Assembly: GCA_002104905.1 (NCBI GenBank)
Contig: MCFE01000275.1
Span: 1-64,000, forward strand
Origin: Basidiobolus meristosporus CBS 931.73
Lineage: Eukaryota > Basidiobolomycota > Basidiobolomycetes > Basidiobolales > Basidiobolaceae
Length of the DNA: 64,000 nucleotides
Direction of reading: 5' to 3'
Part shown: positions 57,641 to 64,000 of the stretch, one piece after another
How positions within the stretch are numbered: the stretch's first letter is position 1
Layout of the letters: the number at the start of each line of letters is the position of its first letter
Program-made: the position numbers and the translations under genes
Notes under the pieces: model-generated
Seen by the model: only the letters and a program-made list of their open reading frames with translations
What the model was told of the DNA's origin: nothing
Databases searched by the model: none

Positions 57641-58504
57641 ATGAACTCTTCTCATGATGGTAAGTGGAAGTAACTGCATACATGAATTGTAAAGAGTAAA
57701 CGAAGTACTCATCTGTGAGCAATTGTGCTTCATTCCAACAAGATCGTAGGCTTTTGGCCTGGTTCCAATCCGTTGATAGGTAGGACGAATATGATAGATC
57801 ATCTCATGGGGAATTCTATGAACTAAACTTCTTGTTCAGGGACAATTCAGGAGATATTACTGCCCAAGAACTCCAAGTTGCTTTGTCAAACGGTACCTTT
57901 GGCATTTTCTGTAACATGTAACGTTGCTTCTAACATCTGCTAATGTTGCTAGGAAGCTGGACGCCTTTTAACATGGAGACGGTTCGCTTGATGATCAACA
58001 TGTTTGATCGTGACCATAACGGCACCATCAACTACCAAGAGTTTGCTGGTTTATGGCGCTATATTGAAGACTGGCAAAAATGCTTCCTAGGCTTCGATAA
58101 AGATCACAGCGGATACATCGACGCACAAGAGCTGCAGGACGCTCTGAGAGCCTTTGGTTACAATCTCACACCACAGTTTGTTCGCCTATTGATCCTGAAA
58201 TACGACAGCAGAGGTACTTCTTTAACACATACGTACATATAAATTGAGCACTCCACGGTATGGAAACTTACGCTCATGGGTGATATTCTAGGTAAAGGAG
58301 ACGTGTCCTTTGACAATTTTATTCAGATTTGTGTGACCATCCGCTCGCTAACTGAATCGTTCCGTCGCTTCGATACCGATAGTGACGGGTGGATTCTCAT
58401 TAATTACGAACAGGTAAAAGCAAATATGTGCTACCCTCCTGATGTATTATTAACGATGTTAACAAATGCACCAGTTCTTAGAACTCGTTCTCTCCAACCG
58501 TTAG
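57641..58504 (+). CDS. PEF1: Penta-EF-hand calcium-binding protein (ALG-2/PEF1-like)
   Basis: I model six exons: 57,641-57,659, 57,743-57,779, 57,840-57,892, 57,953-58,213, 58,292-58,413 and 58,475-58,504. All have GT-AG borders with consistent phase and give 173 residues. The start is MNSSHDDRRLLAWFQSVDRD. EF-hand 1 has the loop DRDNSGDITAQE (residues 18-29). The following hands are in FDRDHNGTINYQEF, FDKDHSGYIDAQEL, YDSRGKGDVSFDNF (weak loop) and FDTDSDGWILINYEQF. Five hands and the C-terminal FLELVLSNR fit the PEF family, which in fungi and animals are calcium-dependent adaptors in ESCRT/COPII and membrane repair. The usual Gly/Pro-rich N-terminal tail is absent. The two first exons are very small, so the N-terminus needs transcript support. 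Confidence 0.9.
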
Positions 58505-59230
58505 ACCACTTGGTGAAGTCCGTATGGTTTTCTAGATAGATCTGTAGCTATTGCGTCTAGGAAGCCTTCACTGACTAGCGTATCCCCGATTATTAATTAA
58601 AAGTTCATCCCTGCCTTCGGTGTAACTAGGAACGGATGGGCTTAGCATGTATCATGACTAGCAATAGCAGTATTTGATTGAGTGAAATAAATAGCGCTGT
58701 CCATGTCCCATTCAAGAGAGCGACCACGGCTGATCTAGGTTATTTTCGCGGGTAGAGAAGGAGCGGGCACGCTTTCGACGGACTGGCTTCTACTATATTG
58801 TACAAGGGCCCATCTGACGCACTTGCCAGACACCCGTCTGGATAGCAACCATGTACATGAAACCACCATTTTCCCGCTTCTGCTATTTATAGCCAGCAAG
58901 CCAACCAGCCCTGATATTGCCCTCTTTGCGCCCATTACAATCAATGGTAGATGTCGGGCACCCCCTGAATCGATGGTAATGGTCGCCAATCTCCACCGAA
59001 AATGAAACTACCACCGGCTGCTGAGAACCACGTGGAAGCCCTAGTCTGCAGTAATGCGAAACCTCTCAGCATCCTTTATTGGCAAACACCAAATAAATTA
59101 CACCAGTCCACTGATAAGCAGAGTTCTGCAAACACATTTTGGCATTTATGGTTCCCCATAGTGCATCCAAGTATGTTATTATGATGCAGATCTTTGTCCA
59201 GCTGGAAGAATTCCTATGGAATGGGTTGCT
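58505..59230. other. Intergenic region between convergent genes
   Basis: No supported gene. It holds the 3' regions of the penta-EF-hand gene and the transporter gene. Short frames on both strands are not recognisable. Confidence 0.5.
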
Positions 59231-60565
59231 TCACGCATCACGGTCAGGCTCTGACTCTACCCAGCTTTTGAGGTAGTCAATGAGCACTGCACCAAATATC
59301 AGCTGCTCAGCGTGATAAACCAGCAACGGGATGGTCATCACACCAATATTCGGGTTACCTTCAAAAAGGAGGTTTAATAGCGGGACACCTAGGCTGACCT
59401 GCAACTTGTTAAGCCTTGTCATGGTGAACAAACGTTCGACAACACATACCGTTTTGGTTCCTGCACACATCATAATGGCGACGGTATCAGGACGAGAAAA
59501 GCCAAGAGCTGGGATCCTCGAAACAAGGAAGGAGAAGCTGTTGAAGATTGCAAAAAATACCGCATCAAGTGCAATAACTGATGCCAAAGAACCTAAACCA
59601 ATCTGGAGCTCTTTGTTGGAAAAGGTATCACAGAAAACACTCCAGATCAAAATAATCAAACTCAGACTATTTAAAGTGGAGAAATTGATCTTGCTTTGTA
59701 GATAGGCCACTCCATTTGGAGTCGCAAGTTGGATGATCTGTCCAATAATAACTGGGAGTATTACAGTTAGCCCCAACTCTAAAAATACCCTCAACAATCC
59801 AACGGAAGTATCTGAGCCAGTGTGTGGAACTAGAGATTCATCGATCAACCCGTAGAAAAGCAAAGGCGAGATAAAAACGCCGAGGACATTTCCAAGGGTG
59901 GCATTGGTCAACGCCGCAGATTCGTTCCCAAGCGCAGATTTGGTCATGACAACGTTGGAAGAGATCGTTGTTGGTGTGGAAGACATGACAATAAGGCTGA
60001 AGTGATTTTTTAGCATGGCTTGAAACGATATAACAGTTCCATGGCCTTTAAACATACCCAGCTAGAAGATACTTGTTGATCGGAGTCAAATTTAGTAGTC
60101 TTGAGACACCATATACAAAGAAAGGGATAAGGAAGAGCGATATAATTTGCACCACTAAGTGAAAGTACGCATTAAGACACTACGCATAAAGAATGGCTCA
60201 GTAAGTAATAACACTTGCCTGTGTGAAGCCGCCACATTAAAAGAGTACGTGCAAGGACTCTGGTCTTCATGGAGAGGCCGCTCAGAAGGAATATCAAGAA
60301 AACAACTCCGTATTTAACGGTATATTCTACACAAGGTTAAAAGGTATTCTCAGACTTGAACATAAGGAATGTAAAAACCTGTCTTTAGAGGGCCGCCTTT
60401 TCTACCCAGACTAGGGTAGAGATAAGCAAATAATATTCCGCACATGAGAGTGGCCAAAAACCACTGCCTCTTGAGGCTTGCAACCAATCTGTTGGTTCTT
60501 GTACCGTCCGAATCGGAACCAGTGGTCTTAGGTAGTAACGGAGCCCTGACAGAAGCTTCCACCAT
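59231..60565 (-). CDS. RCH1: SLC10A7/RCH1-type membrane transporter (bile-acid:sodium symporter superfamily)
   Basis: Minus strand, four exons: 60,565-60,379, 60,326-60,219, 60,154-60,058 and 59,996-59,231, total 385 residues. After a hydrophilic N-terminus (MVEASVRAPLLPKTTG) come about ten membrane segments. Family landmarks are YPSLGRKGGPLKTEYTVKYG, LIFLLSGLSMKT, LTPINKYLLAG, SSTPTTISSNVVMTKSALG and the final LLVYHAEQLIFGAVL. Human SLC10A7 is a Golgi/plasma membrane protein and yeast RCH1 limits calcium uptake, so a role in calcium homeostasis is likely. Intron 2 has a GC donor (CACACAG|GCAAGT), while the others are GT-AG. The gene is convergent with the penta-EF-hand gene and divergent from THO2. 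Confidence 0.93.
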
Positions 60566-62117
60566 GTTGAAGAATATCAGTTACAAGAGGAGATGGAGCA
60601 GAGTGATGCTTTTTATCCCAAAATTGACCATCGTAGCTCAGATAATCTGATTTGCATATAACCAGACATCGGATTAGTCCTGCAAGCCAGGAAAAGTCGA
60701 CAAACCCTCAAATTATATTAAAACAAACGATAAAAATAGTGAGCAATAAGGTGTAGCATCCTACTATAGAGATTGCATACCAAATACTCCAACTGAAAAA
60801 GTGATTCAGAGATCCAAATTGAGATATTCTCCATATGACTCAGATGCATGGTTCGGTCATACTATATCCAGTTGTATGCACCATACAACATCAATGAATC
60901 AGCAATCCCCAAACCACATTTTCCCACCAAAATTCGACCACGGTTAGCATTTGGTAAACTCATCGACCATATGACAGCAAGAGCCCTCTCTACTCTCCCT
61001 TGGTAGCTTGGCCCAATTACAGCTACGCATGTATGAACAGTCAATATCTTTAGCGTAGGTTGTTGAATTCTAACTGGTGTAGAGATAGCAAACGTCCTGA
61101 GGCCGGTTATGCTAGAGATAGAGATGCGACCTAAGGAACGTGCCCGTCGAGCCGTTGGAATTGTGTTATTGGCCTGGCTCATTTTTAGAGAATCAGAAGA
61201 GAATCACTGAATGCCTTGGGCTGGAGCAATACACAGAAACCATGGAACTATAAACGTAGATATATATACAATATTGTGAGGTTCATTTGAGTAACTTCAA
61301 GTTTGAGCTGTTGAGTCGACATGCTAGGCATCACCTGCCGAAATAAATGCCGTCCTCGTCAATGTAGTTTACATGGAGTCACAAGTACACTATGGAAGAG
61401 CAGAGCAGGCTAAAGGAGAAGCTCTGCTGAATATGAATATACGATACAGTGTAGCATTAGCTTTGGCTATCTACGCGTACTATAGGGGTGCGTCACTACT
61501 GTGCTTTCTATAGGGCGGCAACCATGCTGATCTGCTCCAGTGTTTTCCTTGCTTGTTTCGGCCATATATATATATCGATATAAAGCTGGGTATTCAGCAC
61601 CAGGAAAGCTATTTACATACCTGAACCAATGCTAACCGAGATAGCGCCCTTCTGCCTGACGCGCGCTCTCGAAAATGGTGTTTATCTGAAATGGCTGTTG
61701 GCTAAATTTTTTACTCCACTACTGGCTCGCAAAAATGGCTAGGATCCCGCGCTTGTTCGCGTCGTGATGGAGTGGATGAGCATGATTCTGAAATCTCGAG
61801 TGGGCTCGGGATGAATCGCTTTGATCTCCATTTTGGTTGGAAATTTTCGACAAATTCTTCGTGAAGATTGCGTATGATTTATTCACTTATTATTCAGATT
61901 CTTATTGAATGCTCGATTTCACCTGAATCACGTGACTTGGGTAGCAATACGAGGAAAATAATGATGATTAGCTCTAAAACCCCTGACGGTTTTTAATTCA
62001 TGATAGAAGCTTCTGCTCCAGTTTACTATTCTTTGAGCTTATATTGTTTTTTTTACAAAGTTCCAACTTTCATATTTTCAAAGTAAAACATAGGTTTTAA
62101 CTACAACCTGTGCTATC
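60566..62117. other. Intergenic region between divergent RCH1-like and THO2 genes
   Basis: No confident gene apart from the small minus-strand frame at 61,182. A 'tatatatatatcgatata' repeat lies near 61,565. The last 300 bases before THO2 are AT-rich and probably hold its promoter. Confidence 0.5.
60862..61182 (-). CDS. Possible small protein of unknown function (106 residues)
   Basis: Open minus-strand frame starting MSQANNTIPTARRARSLGRI. It is basic and Ser/Arg-rich at the N-terminus, with a moderately hydrophobic middle and end. The N-terminus could be a mitochondrial targeting sequence. No domain recognised. It may be chance. Confidence 0.25.
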   Translation of the reverse strand: MSQANNTIPTARRARSLGRISISSITGLRTFAISTPVRIQQPTLKILTVHTCVAVIGPSYQGRVERALAVIWSMSLPNANRGRILVGKCGLGIADSLMLYGAYNWI

Positions 62118-64000
62118 ATGGTGTTCCCCACTTCCATTATTACAAACGATCTGGTCGCTACTTGGGACGCAGCAGGAAAATCACAGGCGTAAGTTTACTA
62201 CATTTACCAGTTCCAACACGGATTCGAGATCGCTACTGAGAAACTCGCGATTCGTATGAGACCATTAAAACCACTGTGAGTCCTTTCTAACACCCTGTCG
62301 GCTTTTTCAATGAATGAAGATTACAAAAAATCCATGAGTTACTTAACCAATCCGCCCCCAATGCAACTGTTGCCCCTTTGTCACGTGCGATTCACGAAAG
62401 TCTGTACAAATTTGTGAAATTTAACCAACTGACCGCTCCGGAAGTGGTATCCTTTCTGCAAGACATACATCAAGAACATGGTTCGAAACAAGACATTGGA
62501 GCCTCCATCATCGATACCATCTGGCTGTTAGACATGGAGACTGAGGAGCCTGAATTCAAGACTGAAAGACAGAGATTAGTCGAAGTAACCAAAGCCGTTT
62601 TGGTAAGTGTCATTCTATCAATGTGATCTTTTACTTTTACTCAAACTATGTCTCGCTACTAGAACAAAGATTTCATATCAACTGTCATGATGAAAGAGCG
62701 TTTGGAAATGCAGTTTTTGGAGACCGTTGGGCTTATCGCTTCGTTTAGAATGTTTAACAAAAAAGCCATTCGAATCAACACATCACTACTGTACGTTACC
62801 AAAACTATTGCGCTGTGTATCATTGATTCTTTTGTATTAACCTGCTGCATATTTTTCCAGATATAAGCAGCAGAAATTCAACCTGTTACGCGAAGAGTCC
62901 GAGGGATATGCAAAATTGATCACCGAATTGACATCCCGCATTGATTCATCTTTTGATAGTCAAGAGGAGTCCGCCATACAAGAGAGAGTTGATGAAGTGT
63001 TGCAGAACGTTATGACTTTAATCGGTACTTTGTTTTTAAATCGTGTCGCTGCGTGTGTGTGTGTTTTACTTACCTTCATCCTTCGAAGGCTATTTTGACC
63101 TTGATCCTAACAGAGTGCTCGATGTGATTTTGGAAGTTTTTATCACCAATGTCGCCAAGCATTATCGTTTCTTTCTCGCACTCTTGAAAAAGTCTTCTTG
63201 GTTACCGCGAGTGTCACAAGCCCCTGTTAGGTCTAATGTTGATAGTATACCGGTTGACTCGATGCTCGGATCAGGAGAGGTCGGAAGCAAAGTGTGCGGC
63301 CAAATCCTAGGCTTCAAATACAGCTATTACTCCGTACGAATGAATCTTTCACAATTATTCAGCGATCTGTTCTTAATCTTGTTTGGTTGATTTCTAGAAT
63401 CCTGACGTGGAAGAGGAGACTCCCGAGGAACTATACGCCGTTACTGCGCTGCTTATCAAGGAGGGCTTTGTTGACTTGAGCGATATTTATCCTCATGTAA
63501 GAAATACCTTTTATGGTGTAATTTCCCATACTATTACCTAACCTCTTGATTTATAAAGTTATCACCAGAGGACCAAGAGGTTGAAAACGAATACAAGAAG
63601 TTCAAAGACAAAATGGATGATCAGGCCTTCAGTGCTGGATCGAACGCACTCACGGTATACTCTAGTGAGCTGTAAGATTGTTATCACGGTTAAGTAATAT
63701 TTAACTTAATGCAGATGATGACCGCATTGGTTGATGATGATGCTGGAGATGGAAGTGGCGGCTCAATCCTCAGTACCAATGAAGCTGAAATTCCAGAGGT
63801 TCGTTCGATATTTTTCGATCTTCAGCTTTTGTGCTAAATTTTATATCGACTAGTCCGCAGCACCTCCACGGCCTCTTCCCAACCACAAAGCGGGTTTAAC
63901 GGCGGCCTTGCTCGCTTTAGGAGATCTACAACACGCTTCATTCTTCTTATATAAATTCCCGAACATGAGTGCTACGCAGCCCGATGTTGCCGATAACTTA
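62118..64000 (+). CDS. THO2: THO complex subunit 2 (THO2/THOC2), 5' part, runs off the window
   Basis: Exons as I read them: 62,118-62,188, 62,261-62,275 (uncertain), 62,320-62,602, 62,663-62,790, 62,861-63,024, 63,089-63,333, 63,398-63,496, 63,559-63,654, 63,715-63,798 and 63,854 onward. THO2 is the large scaffold of the THO/TREX complex, which couples nuclear transcription with mRNA packaging and export. The diagnostic N-terminal text is [20 protein letters not shown] in exon 5. [29 protein letters not shown] and [20 protein letters not shown] follow. All borders from exon 3 on are GT-AG with consistent phase. The start [20 protein letters not shown] depends on a 15-nt exon 2 to connect in frame. 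Introns are 50-75 nt. The C-terminal part lies outside the window. Confidence 0.93.

Noticed and set aside
59997-60055. N-terminal MFKGHGTVISFQAM as start of the transporter
   Set aside because: This is intron 3 read in frame; splicing CTGG|GTATGT to CTTCAG restores the family-conserved LLAGLIVMSSTPTT.
1-64000. tRNA, rRNA genes and CRISPR arrays
   Set aside because: I saw no cloverleaf with A and B boxes, no rRNA-like stretch and no regularly spaced short repeats; a dedicated tRNA scan was not possible here.

Overview
The window looks like nuclear DNA of a filamentous fungus. Host genes carry several short GT-AG introns and there is no bacterial operon structure. Fungal Ty3/Gypsy and Ty1/Copia elements are abundant, and the conserved genes (THO2, RCH1/SLC10A7, a penta-EF-hand protein, secreted M14 carboxypeptidases) fit a fungus. 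Dense introns and CpG-poor repeats suggest an early-diverging ('zygomycete-type') lineage, but I cannot fix the phylum from this sequence.

Positions 1-43,100 are a CpG-starved block of nested, decayed transposable elements. From left to right it holds LTR relics (0.8-1.8 kb); a Gypsy pol relic (2.3-4.0 kb); a long LTR-like repeat split by a solo LTR (4.0-5.1 kb); and a minus-strand Gypsy ('Gypsy2-A', 5.15-15.77 kb). Gypsy2-A is split by a full-length chromovirus ('Gypsy1', 6,329-12,230). Next come tandem Copia elements ('Copia2', 17.7-23.7 kb), one LTR of which hosts a 732-bp fold-back element. Then follow CACTA-like transposase relics, truncated Copia2 copies, a second Gypsy2 (29.84-34.12 kb) and a different Copia ('Copia1', 37.85-41.8 kb).

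From about 43.2 kb CpG returns and host genes appear: a poorly resolved minus-strand candidate gene (43.4-44.9 kb), a C-factor-like short-chain dehydrogenase (45.2-45.9 kb) and a small unknown ORF (47.9-48.2 kb). A nested pair of solo LTRs lies at 50.3-51.0 kb. Two tail-to-tail secreted metallocarboxypeptidase genes (53.4-57.1 kb) follow, then a penta-EF-hand calcium sensor, an RCH1/SLC10A7-type transporter, and the 5' part of THO2, which runs off the right edge.

The most notable observations are three. Gypsy1 keeps a complete, textbook -1 frameshift signal (slippery GGGAAAC, 6-nt spacer, perfect 11-bp hairpin) together with an 11-nt self-priming primer-binding site of the Tf1/sushi kind. The two carboxypeptidase paralogs share a 1,111-bp almost identical tract, intron included, with sharp edges and diverged ends, which looks like recent gene conversion between inverted copies. 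CpG content changes abruptly at about 43.1 kb between the repeat block and the gene region.
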